This document shows positions 54,559 to 63,272 of a stretch of 64,000 bases of DNA, one piece after another. A model generated the notes under the pieces. That model was not told the origin of the DNA. It did not search any database and saw only the letters and a program-made list of their open reading frames with translations. The position numbers and the translations under genes are program-made. Source of the stretch: Amaricoccus macauensis_A (GTDB lineage Bacteria > Pseudomonadota > Alphaproteobacteria > Rhodobacterales > Rhodobacteraceae); contig NZ_JBNAFY010000007.1 of assembly GCF_049800915.1 (NCBI RefSeq), positions 1-64,000 of the forward strand, in the 5' to 3' direction. Within the stretch, counting starts at the first letter, position 1. Every line of letters begins with the position of its first letter.

Positions 54559-56361
54559 ATGCTGGACGACAGTTCAAGAACGGCCCTCGAGCCGGTGGTC
54601 AGCAGCCTCGAAAAGGCACTGGTGGCAGGCGACATCGACGCCGCGGTCGAGCTCTTCGCAGACGAGTGCTACTGGCGCGATCTCGTCGCCTTCACCTGGA
54701 ACCTGAAGACCTCCGAGGGCAAGGAGGCCGTCCGCGCGATGCTCGAAAGCCAGCTTGCGCATATCAGGCCCGAGAGCCTGCGCCTCGACCCGGCGGAGGA
54801 CGTAACCGGCGATAGCGACCTGGCCGAGGGCTGGATCGAGTTCGAGACCGGGAAGGGCCGTGGCTACGGCCATATTCGCCTCAAAGACGGCCGGATCTGG
54901 ACGCTGCTCACCACGCTCTCCGAGCTCAAGGGCCACGAGGAGCCCAGGGGCGTACGCCGGCCGATGGGCGCGGAACACGGCCACGACCGCAACCGCCTGA
55001 CCTGGGCGGAGAAGCGCGAGAAGGAGGCCGCCGAACTCGGCTACAAGACGCAGCCCTACGTGCTGATCGTCGGTGGCGGCCAGGGCGGCATCGCGCTCGG
55101 CGCGCGGCTGCGCCAGCTCGGCGTGCCCACCATCGTCATCGACAAGCACGAGCGCCCAGGCGACCAGTGGCGCAAGCGTTACAAGTCGCTCTGCCTGCAT
55201 GACCCGGTCTGGTACGACCACCTGCCCTACATCCCCTTCCCGGACAACTGGCCGGTCTTCTCGCCGAAGGACAAGATCGGCGACTGGCTGGAGATGTATA
55301 CCAAGGTGATGGAGCTCAGCTACTGGAGTTCCACCCTTGCCAAGTCGGCGAAATACAACGAGGCGACACAGGACTGGACCGTTGTGGTCGAGCGCGAGGG
55401 AGAAGAGGTCGTGCTGCGCCCCAAGCAGCTCGTGATGGCCACCGGCATGTCCGGCAAGCCCAACATTCCCGAGATCGAAGGCCAGGACATCTTCCGGGGC
55501 GAGCAGCAGCATTCCTCGCAGCACCCGGGGCCGGACGCCTACGAGGGCAAGAAGGTCGTCGTCATCGGCTCGAACAACTCCGCCCATGACATCTGCGCGG
55601 CGCTCTGGGAAGGCGGCGCCGATGTGACCATGGTCCAGCGCTCCTCCACCCATATCGTGCGCTCCGAGACGCTGATGGATATCGGCTTGGGCGGTCTCTA
55701 TTCCGAGAAGGCCCTAGCGGCGGGCGTCACCACCCGCAAGGCGGACCTGATCTTCGCCTCGCTGCCCTATCACATCATGCACGAGTGGCAGATCCCACTC
55801 TACGAGCAGATGAAGGAGCGCGACGCCGATTTCTACAAGGCGCTCGAAGACCGCGGCTTCATGCTGGACTGGGGCGCGGACGGCTCCGGGCTCTTCATGA
55901 AATACCTCCGCCGCGGCTCGGGCTATTACATTGACGTGGGCGCCTGCGACCTGGTGATCGATGGCTCGATAAAGCTCAAGTCCGGCTCGGACGTGAGCCA
56001 CCTGACGGAAGACGCCGTGGTGCTGAAGGACGGCACCGAACTCAAGGCCGATCTCGTGGTCTACGCCACCGGCTACGGCTCGATGAACGGCTGGGTGGCC
56101 GATCTCATCGACCAGGAGACGGCGGACAAGGTCGGCAAGGTCTGGGGCCTTGGCTCCGACACGCCGAAGGACCCCGGCCCCTGGGAAGGCGAGCAGCGCA
56201 ACATGTGGAAGCCGACGAAGCAGGCGGCGCTCTGGTTCCACGGCGGCAACCTGCACCAGTCGCGCCACTACTCGCAGTATCTCTCGCTGCAACTGAAGGC
56301 CCGCTACGAGGGGATAGACACCCCCGTCTACGGCCTCCAGGAAGTCCATCACCTGAAGTGA
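54559..56361 (+). CDS. Flavin-containing monooxygenase with N-terminal SnoaL-like domain
   Basis: The 600-residue protein joins a SnoaL/NTF2-like domain (about 10-125) to a class B flavin monooxygenase. FAD site GGGQGG is at 172-177; the fingerprint FRGEQQHSSQHP is at 312-323 (F-x-G-x3-H conserved, His in place of the usual Trp/Tyr/Phe); the NADPH site is GSNNSA at 337-342, with Asn where Gly is normal. The C-terminal VVYATGYGSM motif is present. Baeyer-Villiger or N/S-oxygenation are both possible. It ends the three-gene operon, suggesting alcohol oxidation to a ketone and then oxygenation. Confidence 0.88.
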   Translation: MLDDSSRTALEPVVSSLEKALVAGDIDAAVELFADECYWRDLVAFTWNLKTSEGKEAVRAMLESQLAHIRPESLRLDPAEDVTGDSDLAEGWIEFETGKGRGYGHIRLKDGRIWTLLTTLSELKGHEEPRGVRRPMGAEHGHDRNRLTWAEKREKEAAELGYKTQPYVLIVGGGQGGIALGARLRQLGVPTIVIDKHERPGDQWRKRYKSLCLHDPVWYDHLPYIPFPDNWPVFSPKDKIGDWLEMYTKVMELSYWSSTLAKSAKYNEATQDWTVVVEREGEEVVLRPKQLVMATGMSGKPNIPEIEGQDIFRGEQQHSSQHPGPDAYEGKKVVVIGSNNSAHDICAALWEGGADVTMVQRSSTHIVRSETLMDIGLGGLYSEKALAAGVTTRKADLIFASLPYHIMHEWQIPLYEQMKERDADFYKALEDRGFMLDWGADGSGLFMKYLRRGSGYYIDVGACDLVIDGSIKLKSGSDVSHLTEDAVVLKDGTELKADLVVYATGYGSMNGWVADLIDQETADKVGKVWGLGSDTPKDPGPWEGEQRNMWKPTKQAALWFHGGNLHQSRHYSQYLSLQLKARYEGIDTPVYGLQEVHHLK

Positions 56362-56369
56362 TGGACACC

Positions 56370-56406
56370 CGCGCGAAACCGGGTTCCTCCCCACCGGTTT
56401 CGCGCG
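56370..56406 (+). terminator. Strong hairpin ending the oxidoreductase operon
   Basis: CGCGCGAAACCGG, an 11-base loop, CCGGTTTCGCGCG: a perfect 13-bp stem starting eight bases after the monooxygenase stop codon. There is no T-run, so it is a likely 3'-end hairpin, possibly rho-assisted. Confidence 0.6.
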
Positions 56407-56715
56407 ACCTGTCAGAGGGCCAGTGCCCGTCCGCGGGCCGGTGACATTAGGGTGAGGCGCAACCACGTTGGGCCGAGCCGGCTACCACTTCCCCCGGGGC
56501 AAAGCCCCGGATCGCGCACGCCCCGTTCCCACAGGCGAGCGCGATTGCGCAATCCTTCGGGTCGTGCCCGATTCTTCGGACCCTCATGCCGACAGTCATC
56601 CCTGATCAAGAATATGTAGCAAGACCTCTCTGCCCTGCTGCCAACACGCCCGACAAAACTCTAGACCCGACAACCCTGCCTTGTATCCTGCCTCCCAATT
56701 TGAGCGGGGGCGGGT
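56407..56715 (+). other. Intergenic region before the membrane protein
   Basis: No gene is supported. A second perfect hairpin, CCGGGGC-AAA-GCCCCGG, lies at 56494-56510. The sequence 56590-56700 is less GC-rich and probably carries the downstream promoter. Confidence 0.45.
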
Positions 56716-58167
56716 TTGGAAATCATCAGTTGGCTTTTCGGCAAGGGCGGCTGGTGGACCTTCCTCGGCGCGCTTCTTTGCATTTCGTTCTATTGCTTTC
56801 ACGGCCTCAGCAACAATACCGCGAAGCGCGGCTGGTGGGTCGCCAAGCTCAAGCATGATAGCTTCGCGCGCCTCTATCGCGAGTTGCTCACCTCACTGCT
56901 CGACCGCATCGACCGCGCCCTCTCCCCCGCGCCGGACTGGCCCGATGAAGCAGGCCTCCCCAAGACTGAACCGGGCCGTGCCTGGGGCTGGAGACTTCTG
57001 GACCTCTGCCTTCTGCTGGCAGTCGTCTATCCAATCATCGGCCTCGGGGTGGATTGGATGATAACGGGAGACGCGGGTCGTCTGGGCAGTTTCGTCGTTC
57101 TTCAAGGAGAGTCTGAAAAATGGCGTAGGCTGCTCCCAATTGCTCTGTTTGCGGGCGCCGTTTTGACCGCGATATTTGCGCTGCGCATCGATTCAATGCG
57201 GGTGCGACCAATCTTGTTGCTCGTTGCGCTAGGTCTAGTACACGCATCCACATCCTGGGTCCCATTCGTAGATGTAAACTTCCCAGTTGTAGGTGCCTTC
57301 GAGGGCGAAGAATCATTCCCGCTCGCAGTCGCATTCGCAGCCTTATTCGTTGGCGTGTTTGCCATCGTACTCGTTGGCGCAACCCCATTTGCACTTGCAG
57401 TCGTATACTTCGGCGCATTCGAGAACGCAGCCGTAGGCTACATCGCGATCGCAGGCGCGCTCGCTCAGGAATGGTTGTGCAGAAAAACAGGCTGCCGGCG
57501 CGAAGTTCTGATCGGCTACGCTTTCTTAGTACTGTTCGCTTTGGGTACCGCCTCGCGTTTCAACGCGCAGCAGATCGGTAATGAAGAGCGTGGCCTCCTT
57601 CTCTTCTTCGGCTTCTTGCCACTCCTCAACGGGCTCTTCGATTATCTCTCCGCCGGCCTCACTCGCTGGCGGCTGCGCTGCGGCATCCAGGGCCACCTGA
57701 TCCGCAATGCGGTGATTGACGCACTGGCGGGCTACGCGATCCTTCTCATGCTAGCCTTCGCGATCATCACGACGATCCGCTTCGCGACCCCCACGGGGAC
57801 ACCGCCACTCATCAATCTGACGGAAATTTTTACCGATTTCAGCGAGGGGCGCGCCAATGAATACTACTGGCTCATCGGCATGCTGTTCTCGACCCTGCTG
57901 CCGACGCTCCTGCATCTCTGCATCGGCTGCCTTGCCGCGTTCACCATCGTTTCACGCAAGCTCGGCAGACCCATCGCCGCGGGTCTGGCTTCCGGCGCGG
58001 GTCCCGCAGGCAATTTCGCTACCTTGACCTTAATCTTCTCTATTGCGCTCGCCGCCTGGGTGCCGTTCTGGCTGGTCTGTCATCTCGCGATGATGGGTCT
58101 CGAACCCGTGCTGCGGTTCACGCTCCAAGTCTGTGAGGGCTTCGCTCGAGCCATCGGTGCAATCTGA
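56716..58167 (+). CDS. Multi-pass membrane protein of unknown function with Ala/Val/Phe-rich core
   Basis: The 483-residue protein has about nine or ten hydrophobic segments and starts at TTG 56716 behind GGGGGCGGG. I recognise no family. Residues ~165-255 (57210-57480) differ from the rest: alternating small and bulky hydrophobics (AVAFAALFVGVFAIVLV, FALAVVYFGAF) encoded with GTA, CTA, TTA and GCA codons that are rare elsewhere in the window. This patch looks like a degenerate repeat-derived membrane segment. The gene stands alone between the oxidoreductase operon and the convergent osmolyte operon. Confidence 0.75.
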   Translation: MEIISWLFGKGGWWTFLGALLCISFYCFHGLSNNTAKRGWWVAKLKHDSFARLYRELLTSLLDRIDRALSPAPDWPDEAGLPKTEPGRAWGWRLLDLCLLLAVVYPIIGLGVDWMITGDAGRLGSFVVLQGESEKWRRLLPIALFAGAVLTAIFALRIDSMRVRPILLLVALGLVHASTSWVPFVDVNFPVVGAFEGEESFPLAVAFAALFVGVFAIVLVGATPFALAVVYFGAFENAAVGYIAIAGALAQEWLCRKTGCRREVLIGYAFLVLFALGTASRFNAQQIGNEERGLLLFFGFLPLLNGLFDYLSAGLTRWRLRCGIQGHLIRNAVIDALAGYAILLMLAFAIITTIRFATPTGTPPLINLTEIFTDFSEGRANEYYWLIGMLFSTLLPTLLHLCIGCLAAFTIVSRKLGRPIAAGLASGAGPAGNFATLTLIFSIALAAWVPFWLVCHLAMMGLEPVLRFTLQVCEGFARAIGAI

Positions 58168-58255
58168 ACAGCCCAATCGTGGCAAAACGCCCGCCCAGCG
58201 CCGAAGCTTAGGGCGGGCGGTCCAATCTCCGCAAGGTAAGGCTAGCAGGCCGCGC

Positions 58256-59449
58256 CTACTCCTCTTCCACGTGCTCGATCTCATACTCCGGAACGTAATG
58301 CGGATTATCATCCTGCCCCGGCTGCGACGTAAATCCAGTGAGGCCGCCGACCGGGTTCACGTCTCGCTTGATCTCCACGTCACTGAGCCCATAGGCCGTG
58401 ATCAGTTCCGAGAGCGAACGAAGCGCGTGCATGTGAATGCGTTCATAGCCGTGGCTCGCGCTCACCCCGAAGGTCACCAGCGCCGTACGCACATCCTCGC
58501 CCGCCTCGATGGCCGAAGCACTGTCCGAGCGGTAGAACTTGAACACGTCCTTCTGGTAGCGAATGTCGTTCGCCTTGCAGAGATCCACCAGCTTGTTCGT
58601 CAGGTGGTAGTCGAACGGTCCCGTCTGGTCCGCCATGGCGACTGTCACGCCGAACTCGGCCGAGTTCTGCCCCGGTGCGGTCGTGCCATTGTCCACTGCA
58701 ACGAGCGATGCAATCTCGGGCAGCAGCACGGCAGAGGCGCCGTAGCCGACTTCCTCGGCAATGGTGAAAAGCCAGTAGAGATCGACCGGCGGCTTCGATT
58801 GCGATTCTATCAGCGACTTCAACGCCGCCATCATCACTGCGACACCCGCCTTGTTGTCAAGATGGCGCGAAACGATGAAGCCGTTCTCGAGGAATTCCGG
58901 CTGCGGATCGATGGCGATGATGTCACCCACCTCGATGCCCAGCGCGGAAAGGCGCTTCGGACCAGGCGCATAGACATCGACCCGAAGCTCCACGTGATCC
59001 CAGCCGATCGGCGCCGTGTCCACATCGTCGCCATAGGTGTGGCCGGACGCCTTCGGCGGCAATATCGTGCCGCGGAAGCTGCCGCCCCCGCTGAAGATGG
59101 TCGCCCGCGCCCCTTCCGCGAACCGCGCCGACCAGGTGCCGATGGGTACCACCGCCAGCCGTCCGTTGGACTTGAGCGCCTTGACCTGCGCACCAAGCGT
59201 GTCGAGGTGGCTCACGATGGCTCGTGCCCCTCCCTTCGTTTCGCCGGGGATCTTTGCGCGGATTGCCCCGCGCCGGGTCAGTTCGAATTCCACGCCGAGC
59301 CGTTCGAGCTCGTGGCAGACGTGGCGGACCACGGTGTCGGTGTAACCCGTCGGGCTCGCGATCTCGAGGAGCGCGCGAAGCTGGCCCTCGAGGTAATCGA
59401 CATCGATGTCGAGCCGATGGCCGGGAATTTCTATTTTGCCTGTCTCCAT
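58256..59449 (-). CDS. M42-family peptidase of the NAGGN osmoprotectant system
   Basis: The 397-residue dinuclear-metal aminopeptidase-like enzyme has VSHLDTLG, HTYGDDVDTAP, SRHLDNKAGV, the catalytic TIAEEVGYGAS pair of glutamates, VAVDNGT and SASHGYERIH, covering the metal ligands. In the N-acetylglutaminylglutamine amide cluster this peptidase is a conserved companion, presumed to turn over the dipeptide osmolyte. Its start overlaps the end of the synthetase gene by 19 bases, so it is the third gene of the operon. Confidence 0.92.
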   Translation of the reverse strand: METGKIEIPGHRLDIDVDYLEGQLRALLEIASPTGYTDTVVRHVCHELERLGVEFELTRRGAIRAKIPGETKGGARAIVSHLDTLGAQVKALKSNGRLAVVPIGTWSARFAEGARATIFSGGGSFRGTILPPKASGHTYGDDVDTAPIGWDHVELRVDVYAPGPKRLSALGIEVGDIIAIDPQPEFLENGFIVSRHLDNKAGVAVMMAALKSLIESQSKPPVDLYWLFTIAEEVGYGASAVLLPEIASLVAVDNGTTAPGQNSAEFGVTVAMADQTGPFDYHLTNKLVDLCKANDIRYQKDVFKFYRSDSASAIEAGEDVRTALVTFGVSASHGYERIHMHALRSLSELITAYGLSDVEIKRDVNPVGGLTGFTSQPGQDDNPHYVPEYEIEHVEEE

Positions 59450-61203
59450 TGGGTCTCCCTTGCAGACGCCGGCACCGAGAGCGGGAAGAGCAGATCGATG
59501 AACCGCTCCGCCGTGGGCTGGGGCTCATGGTTGGCAAGCCCGGGCCGCTCGTTCGCCTCGATGAACACGTAGTCTGGCTTCAGATGGGTTCTGACCATCA
59601 GGTCGATGCCGGTGACCGGTATGTCGATCGCCCGCGCAGCCCTGATCGCCGCCTTGATGAGTTCGGGGTGGGTTTCACCCGTCACGTCGATGATCGTGCC
59701 GCCGGTGTGCAGATTGGCCGTCTTGCGCACCCGCAGCGTGTCGCCCTGGGGCAGGATGTCATCCATGTCATAGCCGGCCAGCGAAACGCAGCGTTCGGTT
59801 TCCGCATCGAGGGGGATCTTGCTCTCGCCGCCTGTTGCGGCGGACCGTCTGCGGCTCTGCACCTCGATGAGCTTGCGGATGGGCGTCACGCCGTCCCCCA
59901 CGACCTGCGCCGGACGCCGGATCGCGGCCGCAACCACGCGGTAGTCGATCACGACAAGTCGCAGATCCTCGCCGGGGAAGAATTGCTCGATAACCACGTC
60001 CTCGCAGACGGCTTTCGCCGTCTCGACTGCCCGTTCGAGCCATTCGACCGTGTCGACACCGACGGTGATGCCGTTGCCCTGTTCGCCCTTCACCGGCTTG
60101 ACCACGACACTGCCGTATTCCTCGAGAAAGGCGGCACGGCCCTCTGGCGTATTCTCCGCAAGCTGTGCGGGCACCTTCACGTCGTTCGCCGCGACGATCC
60201 GCTGCGAGAGCCGCTTGTCATCGCAGATGGAGAGGGCGACGGCATTGGTGAACTCCGAAAGAGATTCCCGGCAACGCACCGCGCGCCCGCCATAGGACAG
60301 CCGGAAGAGCCCGGAGCGTGCATCGATCACCTCGACCGCGATCCCGCGTCTGCGGGCCTCGTCGATGATGATCCGCGCATAGGGGTTCAGTTCGCTGTCG
60401 GGCTGCTCACCTGCGAAAAGCTTCTCGTTGATCGGGTTCTTCTTCTTCACGACGTAGACCGGCACCCGCCGGAACCCGAGCTTCTCGTAAAGGGCAATGG
60501 CCTGCCCGTTGTCGTGGATCACCGAGAGATCCATGTAGGCCGAGCCCCGCGCCTGGAAGTGCTCGGTCAGCGCACGTACCAGTGCCTCGCCGATGCCCGC
60601 ATGGGGCGCCTTCGAGGATACCGCGAGACACCAGAGCGAGGAGCCCTTCTGCGGATCGTGGAAGGCCAGTTCGTGGTCCACGCCCATGACCGAACCGAGA
60701 ATTGCCCCGGTTTCGCTATCCTCCGCCACAAGCACGGTCAGCGTGCGCGCATCCCGATGCGACCAGAAGAATTCCGGTGGCACCGGCACCATGCCCCGCT
60801 CGAGATAGATGAGGTTGGTCGCCTCGGCATCGAGCTGAGTGCTGAGCCGGCGCACGGTGAAACCGGGCCTCTTCTTGTCGCTCGGGGAGTAATCCTCGAA
60901 CTTGAGCCGGAACGTGTGCGACGGATCGAGGAACAGCTCCTGGGGCTTGAGCGAAAGGAGAACATGCGGCTCGGGCACGTAGAAGGCAATATCGCGCCGG
61001 TCCGGGCTTTCGTCCTCAAGCGCCGCGGCAAGCGCTTCATTCGTCTCGAACGTATGGGCGAAGATCAGCCGCCCCCAGCCGCAATCCACGATCGCGTTGG
61101 GATCGCCCGTCGGCCCCGGCGGTGTGGTGAACGGGCTATGCGCTTCCTTGTGGGTCAAGGGCTTCGAGAGGGTATCGCCGCCCTTCTTGACGTCGGCGCT
61201 CAA
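59431..61203 (-). CDS. ngg: N-acetylglutaminylglutamine synthetase (GNAT plus ATP-grasp)
   Basis: The 590-residue bifunctional enzyme combines a GNAT acetyltransferase (about 110-250, with CLAVSSKAPHAGIGEALVRAL and AIALYEKLGFRRVP) and a C-terminal ATP-grasp ligase (about 290-575, with VVVKPVKGEQGNGITVGV and FIEANERPGLANHE). In known systems it acetylates and joins two glutamines to make N-acetylglutaminylglutamine. I use the TTG at 61203, two bases after the asparagine-synthetase-like stop and seven bases after GGGAG; a GTG at 61230 would overlap that gene. Confidence 0.92.
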   Translation of the reverse strand: MSADVKKGGDTLSKPLTHKEAHSPFTTPPGPTGDPNAIVDCGWGRLIFAHTFETNEALAAALEDESPDRRDIAFYVPEPHVLLSLKPQELFLDPSHTFRLKFEDYSPSDKKRPGFTVRRLSTQLDAEATNLIYLERGMVPVPPEFFWSHRDARTLTVLVAEDSETGAILGSVMGVDHELAFHDPQKGSSLWCLAVSSKAPHAGIGEALVRALTEHFQARGSAYMDLSVIHDNGQAIALYEKLGFRRVPVYVVKKKNPINEKLFAGEQPDSELNPYARIIIDEARRRGIAVEVIDARSGLFRLSYGGRAVRCRESLSEFTNAVALSICDDKRLSQRIVAANDVKVPAQLAENTPEGRAAFLEEYGSVVVKPVKGEQGNGITVGVDTVEWLERAVETAKAVCEDVVIEQFFPGEDLRLVVIDYRVVAAAIRRPAQVVGDGVTPIRKLIEVQSRRRSAATGGESKIPLDAETERCVSLAGYDMDDILPQGDTLRVRKTANLHTGGTIIDVTGETHPELIKAAIRAARAIDIPVTGIDLMVRTHLKPDYVFIEANERPGLANHEPQPTAERFIDLLFPLSVPASARETQWRQAK

Positions 61204-61205
61204 GA

Positions 61206-62981
61206 TCAGACTCCCTGTTCCTGCAGCCACATTTCGAGAAGCGAGACCTGCCAGAGTTCAGAACCCCGCAGCGGCGTAATGTGCTCCTTGGGGGCCTCGA
61301 AGAGCGTTTCGAGGTAGTCCTCTCGGAACAGGCCACGCTCGCGGGCCTTTTGGGATGTGAGCACCTCACGGACCATGTCGAGATACGGGCCCTCGATGTA
61401 TTTCAGCGCCGGGACCGGGAAGTAGCCCTTGGGGCGGTCGATCACTTCCGAGGGGATCACCTGCCGTGCGACATCCTTGAGAATGCCCTTGCCGCCATGG
61501 GCGAGCTTGAGGTCGGAGGGCACGCGGTTGGCCAATTCGACCAGCTCGTGATCGAGGAACGGCACGCGCGCCTCGAGGCCCCAGGCCATCGTCATGTTGT
61601 CGACGCGCTTCACCGGATCATCGACCAGCATCACGTTGGTATCGATCCGGAGCGCCTTGTCCACGCCGCCATCGGCGCCTGGGAGGGCGAAGTGATCCGC
61701 GACGAAGGCGAGGCACTCGTCCTTCTCCGGCATGTGCTGGGCTTGCAGGTGCTTGCCCAACGTCTCGAAGGACCGGTCGAAGAACGCCTTGGCATAATCC
61801 TTCACCGGATCGTTCGAATTGGCCATCGGCGGATACCAGTGATAGCCCGCGAAGACCTCGTCCGCACCCTGGCCCGATTGCACGACCTTGATGGTCTTGG
61901 CGACCTCGCGGGAGAGCAGAAAGAAGCCGATATTGTCGTAGGATACCATCGGTTCGGACATCGCCCGAATGGTGTTCGGCAGGTTTTCCCGCATCTCGTG
62001 GGACGGGATGAAGATCTTGTGGTGATCCGTGTCGTAGTGGTTGGCGATCAGGTCGGAATACTTGAACTCGTCGCCCTGTTCGCCATGCGCGGCCTCGAAA
62101 CCGATGGAATAGGTCGCGAGGTCCTTCTGTCCTTCCTCCGCCAGAAGGCCCACGATCAGCGAACTGTCGACTCCGCCCGAAAGCAGCACGCCCACCGGCA
62201 CATCCGCGACCATGCGACGGCGGACCGAGACGCGCAGTGCCTCGAGCACCATGTCGCGCCACTCCTCCGGCGAGCGCTTCGCGTCCTCGGCGCTGCGGGT
62301 GAAGTCGGGCCGCCAGTAGACCTGATCGGTATGAGAGCCATCTTCCTCGTAGATGCGGATCGTCGCGGGCGGCAGCTTGCGCACGCCGGCGAGGATCGTG
62401 CGGGGCGCGGGCACCACCGCGTGCCACGTCATGTAGTGCTGGAGCGCAACCCGGTCGATCGATGTGTCGATGTCGCCCGAGGCAACGAGCGCCGGGAGCG
62501 AAGAGGCAAACCGGATCGTGCCTCCGGCTTCGGCATAGTAGAACGGCTTGATCCCGAACCGGTCGCGCACGAAAGCAATCTTGCCGGTTTCGCGATCGTG
62601 GATCGCGAAGGCGAACATGCCGTGCAGGCGCGGGACCGCATCCGTGCCCCACTGTTTCCAGGCCTTCAGGATCACCTCGGTATCGCCGGTCGAGGCGAAG
62701 CTGTGACCCAGCCCCTCAAGCTCCTTGCGAAGCTCGGGATAGTTGTAGATGCAGCCGTTGAAGGCGATCGTCAGGCCCAGCGCCGTATCGACGAAAGGCT
62801 GCGCCGCGGCCTCCGAGAGGTCGATGATCTTCAGGCGGCGATGGCCAAAACCGACCCGGCCGCGCACGACGACCCCTGCGCCATCCGGGCCGCGCGGGGC
62901 CATGCAATCGGCCATTTTCTCGATCCTGCCCGGCGACGCCATCGAGCCGTCGAAGGTTACCTCTCCACAAATACCGCACAT
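61206..62981 (-). CDS. asnO: Asparagine-synthetase-like amidotransferase of NAGGN synthesis
   Basis: The 591-residue class II glutamine amidotransferase has the N-terminal nucleophile Cys2 (MCGICGEV), which fixes the start at 62981, and the RGPDGAGV and NGCIYNY glutaminase motifs. The synthetase domain has the SGGVDSSL pyrophosphate loop near residue 265 and LEARVPFLDHELVE. In this operon context it should amidate N-acetylglutaminylglutamine to the amide osmolyte, rather than make asparagine. It is the first gene; a TATGG array lies about 220 bp upstream. Confidence 0.92.
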   Translation of the reverse strand: MCGICGEVTFDGSMASPGRIEKMADCMAPRGPDGAGVVVRGRVGFGHRRLKIIDLSEAAAQPFVDTALGLTIAFNGCIYNYPELRKELEGLGHSFASTGDTEVILKAWKQWGTDAVPRLHGMFAFAIHDRETGKIAFVRDRFGIKPFYYAEAGGTIRFASSLPALVASGDIDTSIDRVALQHYMTWHAVVPAPRTILAGVRKLPPATIRIYEEDGSHTDQVYWRPDFTRSAEDAKRSPEEWRDMVLEALRVSVRRRMVADVPVGVLLSGGVDSSLIVGLLAEEGQKDLATYSIGFEAAHGEQGDEFKYSDLIANHYDTDHHKIFIPSHEMRENLPNTIRAMSEPMVSYDNIGFFLLSREVAKTIKVVQSGQGADEVFAGYHWYPPMANSNDPVKDYAKAFFDRSFETLGKHLQAQHMPEKDECLAFVADHFALPGADGGVDKALRIDTNVMLVDDPVKRVDNMTMAWGLEARVPFLDHELVELANRVPSDLKLAHGGKGILKDVARQVIPSEVIDRPKGYFPVPALKYIEGPYLDMVREVLTSQKARERGLFREDYLETLFEAPKEHITPLRGSELWQVSLLEMWLQEQGV

Positions 62982-63203
62982 ATGCCTGTCGAATTCCCTC
63001 TGTCCGTTGAACCAACACGATTTGGTTAGAGCATTCATCATTGGGGCACAAACGGAACCGGGGAAACCAGCCCGATCCAACGCCCTTGCGTCCAATTATG
63101 CGCAAACCGGGCCATGCCAAGGGCCTTAACGCCATCCGAAGAGATTAGTTTCGCGCCATTCTCCGACAATCGCACAAGCCGCGCACTTCGCACAAAAGCC
63201 GGG

Positions 63204-63253
63204 TATGGAATCGATATGGTTCCGGTATGGATTCAGTATGGCTAATTGTATGG
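63204..63253. repeat. Helically phased TATGG array
   Basis: TATGG occurs five times, at 63204, 63215, 63226, 63237 and 63249, spaced 11, 11, 11 and 12 bp. On the opposite strand the units read as 11-mers close to GAWTCCATACC. The array lies between the asnO start (62981) and the LysR stop (63273). The rest of this spacer, 62982-63203, has no recognisable gene. Confidence 0.7.
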
Positions 63254-63272
63254 CACGGGCGCAGGTCCGGCG

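Noticed and set aside
59224..63029. Two long plus-strand frames opposite the osmolyte operon
   Set aside because: Both lie antisense to well-recognised enzymes and show no domain features.
63204..63253. CRISPR-like array
   Set aside because: Units are 11 bp with no spacers of normal length and no cas genes; it is a phased short repeat.
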